Source of the DNA: Opitutia bacterium
GTDB lineage: Bacteria > Verrucomicrobiota > Verrucomicrobiia > Opitutales > Opitutaceae
Length of the DNA: 64,000 nt
Direction of reading: 5' to 3'
Assembly: GCA_947474365.1 (NCBI GenBank)
Contig: CANJIU010000004.1
Location: 1-64,000, forward strand
The notes beneath the pieces were generated by a model, which was not told the origin of the DNA, did not search any database, and was given only the letters and a program-made list of their open reading frames with translations. The stretch's first letter is position 1, and every line of letters begins with the position of its first letter. The translations under genes were made by a program, and so were the position numbers. This document shows, piece after piece, positions 8,919-18,791 of the stretch.

Positions 8919-10604
8919 TCACCGGGCCGTCATTGGCCGTTGAAATCCCGGCAGGGTCGCATTGAGCACCGCTTGCATCCGTCCCAGGGCTGCCGCTTCA
9001 CCATCCACCGCATCGGTTTGCATCAGAACGTAGGCCCAGCGGTCCACCCGGGCGTGGGCCACCCGGTTCCACGCGTCGCGGACGATGCGTTCCCAGTGGC
9101 TCGCCACCACCGTGTCGCCGCCGACAAACCAATACGCCACCAATTGCGGCACGACGACCTTGCCACGCGGCGTTTGCACCTCGCGCCGCACGCGCAACAA
9201 GGTCACTTTAAACTCCGCCCCCGCTCGGCCCGGAAACTGAAAGGGATGCCGCGTGGCATCCGCAATCGTCCATCCCTGACCCACGAGGCAGAGTTCCGGC
9301 CGGTGAATCGACGTGCGATCCCGCCCGCTCAGTACGACGGACAGAAAGACATCCGATCGTGGATTCGCTAGCGGGACATAACGCTTGCGGGAGTAGCCGG
9401 TGTCGGCGGGCAAGACTTCCCGTTCCACGGCGGAGACCTCCGCCCGCCGCCCGATCCATTCACTACCAAGAAAAGCCGGTAATTCGACCGGGTTCAACCC
9501 GTCGGCAGCCAGCAGCACACCGGCTTCGCCCCGCGGAGGCAGTTGGGAAAGATGCCGCAGAAAAAACATCTCGCCGGCCGCGAGTCCGACCAACCCCGCC
9601 GCCAACACCCACGACCGCTTGATGTCCATGAGAGGACAAACCGCCTCGTCATCTAATGGATGACAAGGCGGCGCGGCCGGATCGGGCCACCAGCGCTGAA
9701 TGGCGCTTAGGCCTCCAAGGACCCCGCCGAGGACGATGGCAAAAACACCATAGCCCATGACCGCGTGGGCGGTGTCGCCCCACTTCGGCCCGCCGAGTTG
9801 CGCCGCGACGACAATGGACACGATGCGCGCGACGTTGCCGAAATACACGAGGGGGAAACACAGCAACAGCACGAGGCCGCGGCGCACGGACGATTCGAAA
9901 TTGAGATAACCCGCCAGCAGCGAGAGCGCCGCCATGGCCGTCAGCGAACGGATACCAGAGCAGGCGGCGGCGACGTCGTAGTTGTAGGCACCGTCAGGGG
10001 CGACGAGCTGGGTGCCGCTTTGGAGGACACCGATTCCGAACGCGTGGGCGATGATCGCACTCGCGTTGACGACCCACACGCGCAGCCAGAAACCGATCGA
10101 GTCGAGCACGCCGATGGGAATCGCAAAGAGCATGAACATGAGAGGAAACGCCGCCGCCGCGCCCCAGCGCCGGCCGCCGGCCATCCGCAACACACCCCAC
10201 ACATAAATCAACAGCGCGAGGATCGAAAGGCGCGCCTGTTGCGCCGCGAATCCAAGCGCGTGAAGCGCAAGGCTAGCCACCATCGCCGACGCCACCGGCC
10301 ATGGCGAACTGCGCGCTCTATCAACCGCGACTTGGCTCTCAGCCCTTGGCTCTACGCTCCTGGCTTTTCTCAGGTTCTTCCAAAACAGCCATGCGCTCAG
10401 ACCCAGAATCAGCCAACCATGCTCCGTGTCGGAGTCCGGATTGATCCACTGAAATCCCCACCAATAAAACAACGATGACGTGTCAATGTAGCCGTGATTG
10501 GCGTTGCCGAACCACTGAAACACCGCACCACCCGCGAGCGCGCAGGCGGCCGCCGGCCAGCAAATTGCCGTCGAGAGTGGTGTGCGGCTTGTCATGGCGG
10601 ACAT
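8919..10604 (-). CDS. exosortase fused to an EpsI domain
   Basis: A 561-residue membrane protein. The first two thirds are an exosortase (about eight membrane segments) with the predicted catalytic triad: Cys215 in AACSGIRSL, Arg260 in GNVARIVS and His280 in TAHAVMGYG. The family processes C-terminal PEP-CTERM signals of exported proteins, coupled to exopolysaccharide production. The last third (from about residue 340, after a further membrane segment) is an EpsI-type domain with the [12 protein letters not shown] motif. In many bacteria EpsI is a separate gene. It is divergent from the glycosyltransferase operon, with only 21 bases between the reading frames. A PEP-CTERM protein is encoded at 58-63 kb in this window and is a plausible substrate. 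Confidence 0.93.
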   Translation of the reverse strand: MSAMTSRTPLSTAICWPAAACALAGGAVFQWFGNANHGYIDTSSLFYWWGFQWINPDSDTEHGWLILGLSAWLFWKNLRKARSVEPRAESQVAVDRARSSPWPVASAMVASLALHALGFAAQQARLSILALLIYVWGVLRMAGGRRWGAAAAFPLMFMLFAIPIGVLDSIGFWLRVWVVNASAIIAHAFGIGVLQSGTQLVAPDGAYNYDVAAACSGIRSLTAMAALSLLAGYLNFESSVRRGLVLLLCFPLVYFGNVARIVSIVVAAQLGGPKWGDTAHAVMGYGVFAIVLGGVLGGLSAIQRWWPDPAAPPCHPLDDEAVCPLMDIKRSWVLAAGLVGLAAGEMFFLRHLSQLPPRGEAGVLLAADGLNPVELPAFLGSEWIGRRAEVSAVEREVLPADTGYSRKRYVPLANPRSDVFLSVVLSGRDRTSIHRPELCLVGQGWTIADATRHPFQFPGRAGAEFKVTLLRVRREVQTPRGKVVVPQLVAYWFVGGDTVVASHWERIVRDAWNRVAHARVDRWAYVLMQTDAVDGEAAALGRMQAVLNATLPGFQRPMTAR

Positions 10605-10625
10605 TGAGAACTTAACTCTGCGCCC

Positions 10626-11570
10626 TTGGCAAAACCTTCGCCAGAATCCACGCCGCCCCCACGGCTGCTCGTGCTCGAGTTATGGGGCCTTGGCGACCTC
10701 GCGCTCGCCATGCCTTTTCTGCGCGAGGCCTCTCTTCGGACGCGCGTCACCCTGCTCGCCAAAGCCCATGCCGGGCCCCTCCTCGCCCGCTTTGCGCCCG
10801 GGGTTGAACTCGTGCCGCTCACCGCGCCATGGACGGCGTTCCGCGGAAAATATCGATTCCTGCGCTGGCCGTGGCGGGAACTGCGGCGCACGCTGCACGT
10901 GCTGCGCGCCCAACACCATGGGGTCGGCGTGAGTGCCCGACGCGATCCGCGGGATCACCTGCTGCTTGCGCTCGCCGGCGTCCGGCGCCGAATTGGATTT
11001 CCCCGAATTGGAACCAGCCGCCTGCTGACCTCGCCTCTTCCCGCACCCGGGCACCCGCATCGCGCCGACTACTGGCGCGCCCTCGCCACCGCGCTTGGCC
11101 ATCAATTGCCCGCCATCACGCCAAGTCCGCGTCCCGGCCGCCGCATCGTCATTCACGTGGGCGCGGGGCACCCCGTGCGCCTCTGGCCGGCCGAGCGATT
11201 CGCCGAACTCGCGGCGCTGCTGCGCGGCGCCGGCTGGGAGGTCGCCGTCGTTTCCGACGCCGGGAGCGATCTCGACACGCTGTTGGACACGCTCACCGGC
11301 GCCGATCGGTTTATCGGGAACGACTCCGGCCCCGGCCACCTCGCGGCTCTGCTTGGCGTGCCGACCTTCACTATTTTTGGACCGCAGCTGCCGGAACTTT
11401 TCTCCCCGCAACATCCGCAGGCCTCGTGGATCGAGGGGACGCCGTGTCCTCATCGACCGTGTTTCGACGCTTGCCGCTTTGCCGTGCCGCATTGCATCCG
11501 CAACATTTCCGTCGACGATGTCTGGGGCAAGTTGCGTGGGTGGCTCGACAAGGAAGAAACGTTGGCCTGA
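10626..11570 (+). CDS. glycosyltransferase family 9 (heptosyltransferase-like)
   Basis: A 314-residue GT9 enzyme of the ADP-heptose:LPS heptosyltransferase fold, acting on lipid-linked or LPS core acceptors at the inner leaflet. The N-terminal [19 protein letters not shown] corresponds to the family's LGDxxL acceptor loop. The C-terminal half has [36 protein letters not shown] and [10 protein letters not shown], the donor-binding signature. A Cys-rich end ([12 protein letters not shown]) is also seen in several GT9 proteins. The frame appears to start at TTG 10626, since no ATG or GTG precedes the conserved N-terminus. It is the first gene of a rightward run of polysaccharide genes. Confidence 0.87.
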   Translation: MAKPSPESTPPPRLLVLELWGLGDLALAMPFLREASLRTRVTLLAKAHAGPLLARFAPGVELVPLTAPWTAFRGKYRFLRWPWRELRRTLHVLRAQHHGVGVSARRDPRDHLLLALAGVRRRIGFPRIGTSRLLTSPLPAPGHPHRADYWRALATALGHQLPAITPSPRPGRRIVIHVGAGHPVRLWPAERFAELAALLRGAGWEVAVVSDAGSDLDTLLDTLTGADRFIGNDSGPGHLAALLGVPTFTIFGPQLPELFSPQHPQASWIEGTPCPHRPCFDACRFAVPHCIRNISVDDVWGKLRGWLDKEETLA

Positions 11571-11594
11571 CATGACCGCCGAACTGCACGCCGC

Positions 11595-12941
11595 ATGAGA
11601 GTCCCAGGCTTATTTTCCCCGACCCACCGCTGGCGCGCGCTGGGTGTCGGAGCGGTGTTGCTCATCGCCGGCCGCGTGGTCGTGGCCATCTGCGGCCTCG
11701 TGCAGGTGCCGATCGCCTTGGCCCACCTCGGAACCGAGCGCTTTGGCGTCTGGGTCGCGCTCACCGGGTTGCTTTGGACCGTGAGCGGATTCGATGGCGG
11801 GATCGGCTTCGCCCTGCAGAACCGCCTTGCCCGGCAAATCGCGCAGGGAAAGCAACAGGATGCCGCGGCATTGGCCCGCCGAGGACTCCGCCGTCTTTAC
11901 GTGGTCGGATTGGCCGTCGCCGTGGGAGGCGGCGCGCTTGCGGTATGGGGGGAGTGGGCAAATTGGTTTGGCATCAGCGACCCAGGGCTCGCCGCGGAGA
12001 TGCCATCCGCAGTGGGGGTGGCGTTCGCCGCCGCGGCGATCTCGGTCCCCCTGTCGCTGGCCACGCGCGTGGCCGCTGCCCGGCAACAAACCTGGCTCAC
12101 CGGATTTTGGTCGGCCATCGCGGGCGTGGCGGGTTTGATCGCGGTTTCGGCGGCGGCGTTTTTTCACGGCGGGCTGTTCAGTTTCATGGCCGCTGCGTGC
12201 GTTCTTCCCGTCGCACCGCACGCCGCGACCTGGTTTCACCTTCGGCGCACCGGTGTTTGGCTCGGCGCCCGTGCCGAACCGGACCCGAGCGACGCCGGCC
12301 TCTGGTCCGAAAGCGCGGCCTTTTTCGTTCCGCAACTTGGCGCCGCCTTCAACAGCTCATTGGTGCCGACATTGATGGCTTTTTTTGCCGGCCCGGCCGC
12401 CGCCGCCACGTACGGAGTCTTGCAACGCGTTTTTGGGCTGGTCCTGCAATTGCAATCCCTCTCCCTGCAACCGACGTGGCCCGCCTACACCCACGCGGCC
12501 GCTCGCGGAGATGCGTTGGCGGCTCGGCGGATCTTCAACGCGTCGATGATCGGGGCGGTCGCCTGCGGCGTCGCGACGCTGCTCGTCCTGGCGCCTTTCA
12601 TGTCCGATATCCTGCGCCTCTGGCTGGGCGTGATGGTTCCGGATTTCCCCCTGACTTTGCTCTGGTCGGTGGCCGGTTGGCATGTCGTGCAAGGTCTGGG
12701 CCAGCCTCCGGCACTGCTGCTCAACGGCACCGGCCACGCGTCCCTCGTGGCGATTACCGGGATCGCCGGCATCGTCGGCTCACTTGGGTTGTCTCTCTGG
12801 CTCGGTCCCAGTTGGGGCGCGGTCGGAGTGGTGGCTGCGCTCGCGATCCCCTATGTCGTCCTCAACCTGCCGCTCGTCACGTGGCAGGCCATCCGCGTCC
12901 TCGGCCACATGGGTGAACTCACCGGCGCCGCTCCGTCATGA
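11595..12941 (+). CDS. polysaccharide flippase (MATE/Wzx-like)
   Basis: A 448-residue integral membrane protein with about twelve predicted hydrophobic helices and short polar loops, of the MOP/oligosaccharide flippase superfamily. The opening region (GRVVVAICGLVQVPIALAHL followed by GTERFGVWVALTGL) matches the first two helices of Wzx-like proteins. Such proteins flip undecaprenyl-linked oligosaccharides to the periplasmic face. It lies 24 bases after the GT9 gene and overlaps the next GT9 gene by four bases (ATGA), placing it firmly in the glycosyltransferase operon. The exact glycan is unknown. Confidence 0.83.
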   Translation: MRVPGLFSPTHRWRALGVGAVLLIAGRVVVAICGLVQVPIALAHLGTERFGVWVALTGLLWTVSGFDGGIGFALQNRLARQIAQGKQQDAAALARRGLRRLYVVGLAVAVGGGALAVWGEWANWFGISDPGLAAEMPSAVGVAFAAAAISVPLSLATRVAAARQQTWLTGFWSAIAGVAGLIAVSAAAFFHGGLFSFMAAACVLPVAPHAATWFHLRRTGVWLGARAEPDPSDAGLWSESAAFFVPQLGAAFNSSLVPTLMAFFAGPAAAATYGVLQRVFGLVLQLQSLSLQPTWPAYTHAAARGDALAARRIFNASMIGAVACGVATLLVLAPFMSDILRLWLGVMVPDFPLTLLWSVAGWHVVQGLGQPPALLLNGTGHASLVAITGIAGIVGSLGLSLWLGPSWGAVGVVAALAIPYVVLNLPLVTWQAIRVLGHMGELTGAAPS

Positions 12942-14065
12942 GCACCCGGCTCCACCTGCCCCCCGCGATCCGTCGCCTCGTGACCGCCCGGATGGCGAAG
13001 CCCGCGCCCTTGCTGGAAGGAGCGCGCCAGCGCCGCGCCTGCCTCTACAAAGTGGATCGGCTCGGCGACTTCGTGCTCGCGATCGGCGCGTTGCGCCGGC
13101 TCATCGCACATTATGGACCGGGGGAGTGCCGGCTCGTCGTATCCACAATTGCGGCACCCTTGGCGGCCGCCGAGTTTCCCGACGTGGCCCGCTGGGAAGT
13201 ACCGGCCGATGCCAGCGGTGTCCTGCGCGAAATCCGGCCGCTACGACGACGCCTCGCGCCAGTCTGGGCCGCGGAAAGCTTCACGGACGTGGTCTGCCTG
13301 CGCCATGCCCGGAGTGTCTACCGGAACATCACGCTCGGCTGGATCCACGCCCAACACTGGCACGGGCTGGGGCCACAACCGGTCGACCGCAATGTGTTCG
13401 TCGGTCACCGGCCGGAATTCGTGGCCGACTATCCCGCGGCGCCCCGGCCCCCATGGTGCCGGGAATTATTGGCCCATCGCGAGGTGGTGGGGCGCGCCAC
13501 CGGGGTCACCCCTGATTGGAGCGTCCTGCGGCCGCAGTTGTGCAGCGTGCAGCCTTCAACCGGCGCCAATTGGATATTCTGCCCGTTTGGAAGCGAGCCC
13601 AACCGCGATTTTCCGGAGGACCGCTGGATTGAGGCCTGGCGGACCGCGCGCTTTCCGGTTGGCCGCATCGAGGTCCTGGGACCCGCGTCCCGCCACGAGG
13701 AACTCGCGCGGATGGCCGCGCGGTTGCGCCAGGAGGCAAATCGCGCGGACGTCCTGGTCGCGGCAAACCTGCCGCCCATGGAGTTTGTCGCGCGACTGGC
13801 TGCGGCACGCGGCATCGTTACCGTGGAGAGCGCGGCCGCGCATTTTGCCACCGCCTTCGACAAGCCGGCCGTCATCGTGACGGGCGGCGGCCATTTCGGA
13901 TGTCTTGCGCCCTGGGGCGAGGGCGTGCGCCAGCGCTGGCTGGCGACACCGATGCCCTGCTTCGGCTGCGAATGGGAATGTCCGTTTTCCACCGTGCACT
14001 GCTTGGTGGAGCAGTCAGCGGAAAGCGTCGCGCAAGCCCTGCGCGAAATGATCGCCCATGGTTGA
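12938..14065 (+). CDS. glycosyltransferase family 9 protein
   Basis: A 375-residue second GT9 homologue. The N-terminal YKVDRLGDFVLAIGALRRL is the family's acceptor loop, and the C-terminal IFCPFGSEPNRDFPEDRW plus VESAAAHFATAFDKPAVIV the donor-binding region. The usual NDSGPxH motif is replaced by ESAAAHF, so donor recognition may differ from that of the GT9 enzyme two genes upstream. A Cys-containing tail (PCFGCEWECPF) resembles that enzyme. It overlaps the flippase by four bases and the following GT2 gene by eight bases, so coupled translation is likely. It probably adds a sugar to the same polysaccharide. Confidence 0.83.
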   Translation: MSTRLHLPPAIRRLVTARMAKPAPLLEGARQRRACLYKVDRLGDFVLAIGALRRLIAHYGPGECRLVVSTIAAPLAAAEFPDVARWEVPADASGVLREIRPLRRRLAPVWAAESFTDVVCLRHARSVYRNITLGWIHAQHWHGLGPQPVDRNVFVGHRPEFVADYPAAPRPPWCRELLAHREVVGRATGVTPDWSVLRPQLCSVQPSTGANWIFCPFGSEPNRDFPEDRWIEAWRTARFPVGRIEVLGPASRHEELARMAARLRQEANRADVLVAANLPPMEFVARLAAARGIVTVESAAAHFATAFDKPAVIVTGGGHFGCLAPWGEGVRQRWLATPMPCFGCEWECPFSTVHCLVEQSAESVAQALREMIAHG

Positions 14066-14969
14066 GCCGACTCACGCCGACGTCATTGTGATTCCGGTGC
14101 ACAACCGCCGGGAGACAACCCTTGCGTGCCTGCGCGGATTGCGCGAGGACGGCGTCTTTTCGTGGGCCACCGTGCTCGTCGTGGACGACGGTTCGACCGA
14201 TGGAACCAGCGAGGCGATCGCGGCTGAATTCCCCGCGGCCGGCCGGTTACGGGGTGACGGGACCTGGTGGTGGGGCGGCGCGATCCGCCGCGGAATGGAG
14301 CAGGCCATGTCCGGGCGAGCCGCGCGGATTTTTTGGTTGAACGACGACTGCCGTCCGCCGCCCGGCGGCCTTCGCGCACTCCGGGAATTCGTCGAACGCG
14401 AGGCCTGCATCGCCTGGATCGAAGCGCACGCGCCCGGCGGGTGGAACTGCGGCGGATACCGGCGGACGGCGTGGGGGGTCCGCCGCTGCACGAGCGAGGA
14501 GGAAGCCGCGGGGCTGACCGAGACGTTCAGTGGGAACTGCGTCTGCTTCCCTCGCGAATGGGTTGAACGGGTGGGCCTTCCACACGATCACCTCTTTCCG
14601 CAGGCGACTGCAGATCTCGACTACGGCCTGCGGCTCCACGCCGCGGGCGCGCGCTTGCGCTCGCTGCCCGGCCAGGTCGCCGACAATTTAAGTCCCTCCC
14701 CAGCCGCCGCGGAATCATGGCTCACCAGCGAACGTTCAATGCGTGAAATCTGGCGGGATTTTTCCTCGCCGCGCAGCTACCTGCATTTTTCGACCTGGCG
14801 GCATTTTGCGCTGCGCCACTGGGGGCTGCTGTGGGGCGGGATGGTTTTCGCGGCGCCGTATGCCCGCTGGCTGGCCATCGCGACCCTGCGCAGCGTTGCA
14901 CCCGGGACCACCCGCGCCTGGGCACGGCGGCGCGCGGTCAACTCACCCAACGGTCGGAGAAAAGATTAA
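14058..14969 (+). CDS. glycosyltransferase family 2 protein
   Basis: A 303-residue GT-A fold enzyme. The nucleotide-sugar site is marked by VIPVHNRRETTLACL (13-27), VVDDGSTDGT and a DxD-like NDDCRPP. A second acidic motif ATADLDYGLRLHAAG resembles the rhamnosyltransferase-type GT2 proteins. The C-terminal end contains a hydrophobic stretch (about 255-275) that may associate with the membrane. The gene begins eight bases inside the preceding GT9 gene and ends overlapping, tail to tail by 32 bases, an opposite-strand GT2 gene, so it closes this glycosyltransferase run. Donor and acceptor sugars are unknown. Confidence 0.86.
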   Translation: MVEPTHADVIVIPVHNRRETTLACLRGLREDGVFSWATVLVVDDGSTDGTSEAIAAEFPAAGRLRGDGTWWWGGAIRRGMEQAMSGRAARIFWLNDDCRPPPGGLRALREFVEREACIAWIEAHAPGGWNCGGYRRTAWGVRRCTSEEEAAGLTETFSGNCVCFPREWVERVGLPHDHLFPQATADLDYGLRLHAAGARLRSLPGQVADNLSPSPAAAESWLTSERSMREIWRDFSSPRSYLHFSTWRHFALRHWGLLWGGMVFAAPYARWLAIATLRSVAPGTTRAWARRRAVNSPNGRRKD

Positions 14970-15816
14970 GACTGACCGCCATCGCGTTGGCGCAGAGCCG
15001 CCAGTCCGCGCCACGACTTTCCCGCATCAGTCGCGCACTCAGCTGCGCGCACCGCCCCGGCCGTCGGGTGAGTTTCGCCACGGCCAGGAGGGCATGTAAG
15101 ACGAAACGACGCCGGGCGGCGGACGAATAGAACCGCGGGCGCAATCGCAGAATTCGCGCCGCCGCCGCCCGAACCGGCGCGGGATTCGTGTTCACCCGCG
15201 GCCCCGGCTGCGGGTAGATGTCCACAAGAGGCTCCGCGACGTTAGGCACGGCAGCCTGCTCCGCGGCGGCGAGCAGCCGGTGCGCAAACTCAGCGTCTTC
15301 ACCGGAACCGAGTGCATCATCAAAACGCGCCGCCGCGTCATGACGATGGAAGAGCAACGGCGTATTCCATCGCGCGCGCAAGAGGAGTTCGTCGCCCCGC
15401 CATTCGGTGGTGTCACACTGCACGAACCGGCTTCGGCCACGGAGGTGGAATTCCGCGCCACACAGGACCATCGCTGCGTCCAGCCGCCGGGCCAGCGCGA
15501 GCTGGTGCGCGAGTTTCTCCGGCCGCCACGCGTCGTCGTCATCCAAATAGGCCACCCACTTGCCGCGCGCCCCGGCCAGCCCAACGTTCCGGGCGGTCGC
15601 GGCATTGCGCATCACCGCTGGACGAATGATTCGTACTCGTGATTCCATCACCCCGCCGAAAAACGGGGCGGCCTCGATCAAGGCCGGCTGCCGCCGGTTA
15701 TTGTCGATCACGAGCAACTCGAAATTCCGTTCGGTCTGTCCGAGTACACTTGCGACCGCCCTCGGTAGGAGCGCCGGGCGATCACAGGTGGGCAGTATGA
15801 CGGTGATCAGCGGCAT
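14938..15816 (-). CDS. glycosyltransferase family 2 protein
   Basis: A 292-residue GT-A fold glycosyltransferase on the strand opposite the flanking polysaccharide genes. It starts with the classic ITVILPTCDRPALLPRAVASVL, then LLVIDNN and the metal-binding YLDDDDAWRPEKL motif. The acceptor-side GSGEDAEFAHRL also fits GT2. The ATG at 15816 is chosen because the conserved fold begins two residues later; an upstream ATG at 15858 would add 14 residues of no recognised homology. The 3' end overlaps the convergent GT2 gene. Its isolated orientation suggests a separate promoter between 15817 and the ligase gene. Confidence 0.85.
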   Translation of the reverse strand: MPLITVILPTCDRPALLPRAVASVLGQTERNFELLVIDNNRRQPALIEAAPFFGGVMESRVRIIRPAVMRNAATARNVGLAGARGKWVAYLDDDDAWRPEKLAHQLALARRLDAAMVLCGAEFHLRGRSRFVQCDTTEWRGDELLLRARWNTPLLFHRHDAAARFDDALGSGEDAEFAHRLLAAAEQAAVPNVAEPLVDIYPQPGPRVNTNPAPVRAAAARILRLRPRFYSSAARRRFVLHALLAVAKLTRRPGRCAQLSARLMRESRGADWRLCANAMAVSLNLFSDRWVS

Positions 15817-15858
15817 GACCGCACGGTTGCCAAGGACGGTGGGCGGGCAAGCCAGCAT

Positions 15859-17427
15859 TTGTTGCGACAGGATTGCACCGGCGCCGATTTTCGAAAGAAG
15901 ATCAGGCGTTTGAATCCATCGCTCAGAAACGGCATCATCATCGCAGTTGGAGCCATTGTCGCGACCGCCGGAGGCTGGCAGATTGCCAACGAGAGCTTGC
16001 TGCTCACGGGGGCGCTCGGCGGTTCGCTCTTGCTCTGGCTCGGAAGCCGGGCCACCGGAGTGCCGATCGATGCGTTGATCGGCGGACTTGTCATCGCCGG
16101 CTATCTGATCGGAAACCGCGGTTTTGCGCAGTTGAACGTCCCCAATATTCCGCTATTGCCCGGGGAGGCCGCGCTGGCAGTAGGGATCCTCAGCGCGACC
16201 TGGACGGCGGCGATCTCCAAGCAACTTCCGATTCGAAGGGACGCCTTGAATCTCGTCCTGATCGCGTGGCTCTGCTTCGGCGTCTGCCGGCTCGGAGCCG
16301 ATGTGCCGGCGCATGGCATCGTGGCCTTGCGCGACTTTGCAATTCTTTACTATGCGTCGTTTTTTTTCCTGGCGCAGGCTTGGTGGGAGGAACCGATCAA
16401 ACGGAGATGGATTGAAGGATGCCTCACCGTCGGCTTTACCGTGGGAGCACCGACGTTTCTAGCGTTTGCGCGTTGGCCGGATTTTTTTGTCGACCATTTC
16501 TCCATTCACGGCGTCCCGTTGATCTACGTGAAGAGCGACGTTCAGGGCGGCCTGCTGGTGGCGGGAACATTTTGGTTTCTGCACCGCTATGTCGCAACCG
16601 GGCGGCCCGGATGGCTCTTGCCAGCCGCCCTCAATTTGCTCGGAGTGGCACTGTCGAACAGCCGCGCCGCGCTCGTCGCCTTCGCCGGGGCTTGCGTGTG
16701 GCTGGCACTCTACCGCGACTGGCGCTCGTTGCGTCCGATCCTCGTGATGGGTGCGATGGGGCTGGCCGGGCTTTTCGTGGCAGCTTCGCTGAACCAGAGC
16801 GATTGGAAGGAAAGTCTCGCCTACCGCTTTTATGAGAGCGTGGCCTCCATTGGAGACGTGCAGGGCGCTCGATCGTACGACACGGCCGATCTCGCCGACA
16901 AACCAGACAACAATCTCTTTCGACTGGCCTGGTGGCGGGCGGTGCTCGTCGAAACATGGGCCGACGGCCGTTGGCTCGGACTCGGATTCGGTTACGATCT
17001 ATCCGGCCAATTCACCCGGAGCTACTACTTCGACAACTCCGACGAGTTCCGGGCCCGCAGTCCGCACAACTTTCCCCTCACTGTGTTTGGCCGCATGGGC
17101 TTGGTGGGGCTGTCAATTTTGTTGATCTGCCTAGGCATCATGGCTGCACGGACCCGGCACGCCGGCCGCATCGCCGCCGATGCGGCACTGCCGACGGCGG
17201 AGTTCATGGTCTGGGTCGGCGCTTGGGGAATATTTTTCAGCGCCTGTTTCGGGGTGGTGCTCGAAGGCCCGATGGGCGCCTCGATCTTTTGGACGCTGCT
17301 CGGGCTGGCCAACGCCGCCGCGCTCGACCGTTCAACGTCAGAGAGCGATCGCACGATCGGCGCCGGTCCTGACTTGCCCAGAGCGCCGGATAAAACAGAA
17401 CTCCCCCGACTCCGCACCGCTCCGTGA
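15859..17427 (+). CDS. O-antigen ligase / polymerase-like membrane protein
   Basis: A protein of up to 522 residues with about eleven hydrophobic helices and a large periplasmic loop (about residues 320-400, containing the SPHNFPLTVFGRMGLVG region) typical of the O-antigen ligase/Wzy superfamily (Wzy_C). Such enzymes polymerise or transfer polysaccharide in the periplasm. The frame opens with TTG at 15859. A second TTG at 15910, preceded by an AAAGAAG run, is a better candidate start. The stop overlaps the rodA start (GTGA), so this gene is cotranscribed with cell-wall genes. Whether it acts as a ligase or a polymerase is not decidable. Confidence 0.78.
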   Translation: MLRQDCTGADFRKKIRRLNPSLRNGIIIAVGAIVATAGGWQIANESLLLTGALGGSLLLWLGSRATGVPIDALIGGLVIAGYLIGNRGFAQLNVPNIPLLPGEAALAVGILSATWTAAISKQLPIRRDALNLVLIAWLCFGVCRLGADVPAHGIVALRDFAILYYASFFFLAQAWWEEPIKRRWIEGCLTVGFTVGAPTFLAFARWPDFFVDHFSIHGVPLIYVKSDVQGGLLVAGTFWFLHRYVATGRPGWLLPAALNLLGVALSNSRAALVAFAGACVWLALYRDWRSLRPILVMGAMGLAGLFVAASLNQSDWKESLAYRFYESVASIGDVQGARSYDTADLADKPDNNLFRLAWWRAVLVETWADGRWLGLGFGYDLSGQFTRSYYFDNSDEFRARSPHNFPLTVFGRMGLVGLSILLICLGIMAARTRHAGRIAADAALPTAEFMVWVGAWGIFFSACFGVVLEGPMGASIFWTLLGLANAAALDRSTSESDRTIGAGPDLPRAPDKTELPRLRTAP

Positions 17428-18698
17428 ACCTCCCTGCGACCACCGAATATCTCAGCGTCTTCAAGCCCACGACGCGCGCAAACTGGGATTTCCTGACGCC
17501 GATCGCGATCGCGGGCTTGAGCCTCTTCGGTGTGGCGTTCATCTATTCGGCCCAGTTTTCCGTCTCCCATGTGCCGCCTACCCAGGGATTTCTTTCCCTT
17601 TTCCCGCTGCTCGGAGAAGAATGGTTCAAACAGGTGGTCTTCCTCGGCCTCGGCGCCGCGCTCTATGTCACCGTCTCACTGATCGACTATCGGTTTTGGC
17701 TGAACCTCGCCCACTGGCTCTATGCCGTCTGTCTCGTGTCACTCGTGCTCGTGCTCGTGCCGGGTATCGGGCGTGAAGTCTACGGTTCCCGGCGATGGCT
17801 ATTGTTTTTCCAACCGTCGGAGGTCGCGAAAATCGCCGTGCTCCTCATCACCGCGACCATCCTGATTCACTCCAAAGTGGGCAGTGTCACGCAATCACTT
17901 GGGACGCTCGGGAAATTGGCCCTTGCGGTGGGCGCGCCCATGTTGCTTATCCTCCTGCAGCCGGATCTGAAGTCGGCGATCGTTTTGCCCCCGATGGTGT
18001 TCTCGATGCTCTATGTTTCGAAGCTTTCCCCCCGATTTTTCGTGGGGGCGCTCGGCGCGTTCCTGATCATCGTCGGATTTGTCGCGTGGGATAGCGTACG
18101 ATATATCCGATTTATGGACGCCCACGGCTATTCGTATGTGGCCGACCGTGGGCGATTTGAGAAAGAAGGCAATCCGCTGGTCCCCCTGCACGACTACCAG
18201 CGGAATCGCGTCCTCGCCTTTGCGGCACCGGAAAAGGTCGACCCGAAGGGTCTGGGCGTCGCCTACAACCTCCAGCAGTCGCTCATCTCCGTCGGCAGCG
18301 GCGGTCTGACCGGCAAGGGCTGGACGGACGGCTGGCAGGCACAACTCGGCTACCTGCCGAGGTCGGTGGCGCACAATGATTTTATCTTCTCGGTCATCGC
18401 CGAGGAAAAAGGATTTCTGGGAAGCCTCACGGTCCTGGGCCTGTTTGGGATAGTGTTGTTCAACGGCATTCGCATCGCAGGTTCCTCGCGGGACCGACTC
18501 GGCACCTTGCTCGCCATCGGCGTCACGGTCCTTTTCGCGGTGCATGTGTTTGTGAATATCGCAATGACCATCGGGCTGGTGCCCATTACGGGCATACCGC
18601 TTCCCTTCATCAGCTACGGTGGCTCCTTTGTGCTTAGTTGCTGTTTGCTGCAAGGACTGGTCCAGAGCGTCTGGCGCTTCAGGAAGGATTTCACATGA
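17424..18698 (+). CDS. rodA: rod shape-determining protein RodA (SEDS glycosyltransferase)
   Basis: A 424-residue SEDS-family peptidoglycan glycosyltransferase with about ten membrane helices. It polymerises lipid II with a partner class B penicillin-binding protein during elongation. Family marks include GSRRWLLFFQPSEVAKIA, LLILLQPDLKSA, the periplasmic loop ending GKGWTDGWQAQLGYLPRSVAHNDFIFSVIAEEKGFLGS (split among several conserved blocks) and the terminal GIPLPFISYGGSF. These favour RodA over FtsW. It starts at GTG 17424, overlapping the ligase-like gene. No mreB or pbp2 gene is visible here; those would lie outside the window or elsewhere. Confidence 0.93.
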   Translation: MNLPATTEYLSVFKPTTRANWDFLTPIAIAGLSLFGVAFIYSAQFSVSHVPPTQGFLSLFPLLGEEWFKQVVFLGLGAALYVTVSLIDYRFWLNLAHWLYAVCLVSLVLVLVPGIGREVYGSRRWLLFFQPSEVAKIAVLLITATILIHSKVGSVTQSLGTLGKLALAVGAPMLLILLQPDLKSAIVLPPMVFSMLYVSKLSPRFFVGALGAFLIIVGFVAWDSVRYIRFMDAHGYSYVADRGRFEKEGNPLVPLHDYQRNRVLAFAAPEKVDPKGLGVAYNLQQSLISVGSGGLTGKGWTDGWQAQLGYLPRSVAHNDFIFSVIAEEKGFLGSLTVLGLFGIVLFNGIRIAGSSRDRLGTLLAIGVTVLFAVHVFVNIAMTIGLVPITGIPLPFISYGGSFVLSCCLLQGLVQSVWRFRKDFT

Positions 18699-18791
18699 AA
18701 TCCTCCGGCGCCATGGACCGCCCTGCCAGAATTTCCTGCGAAGCAACTACCGCGCCCGGGGCTGCCGTGACAAACCCACACGACAACCGCC

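Noticed and set aside
11774-12916. A 380-codon frame overlapping the flippase
   Set aside because: Arg-rich, no hydrophobic segments, and overlapping a well-supported membrane protein on the same strand.
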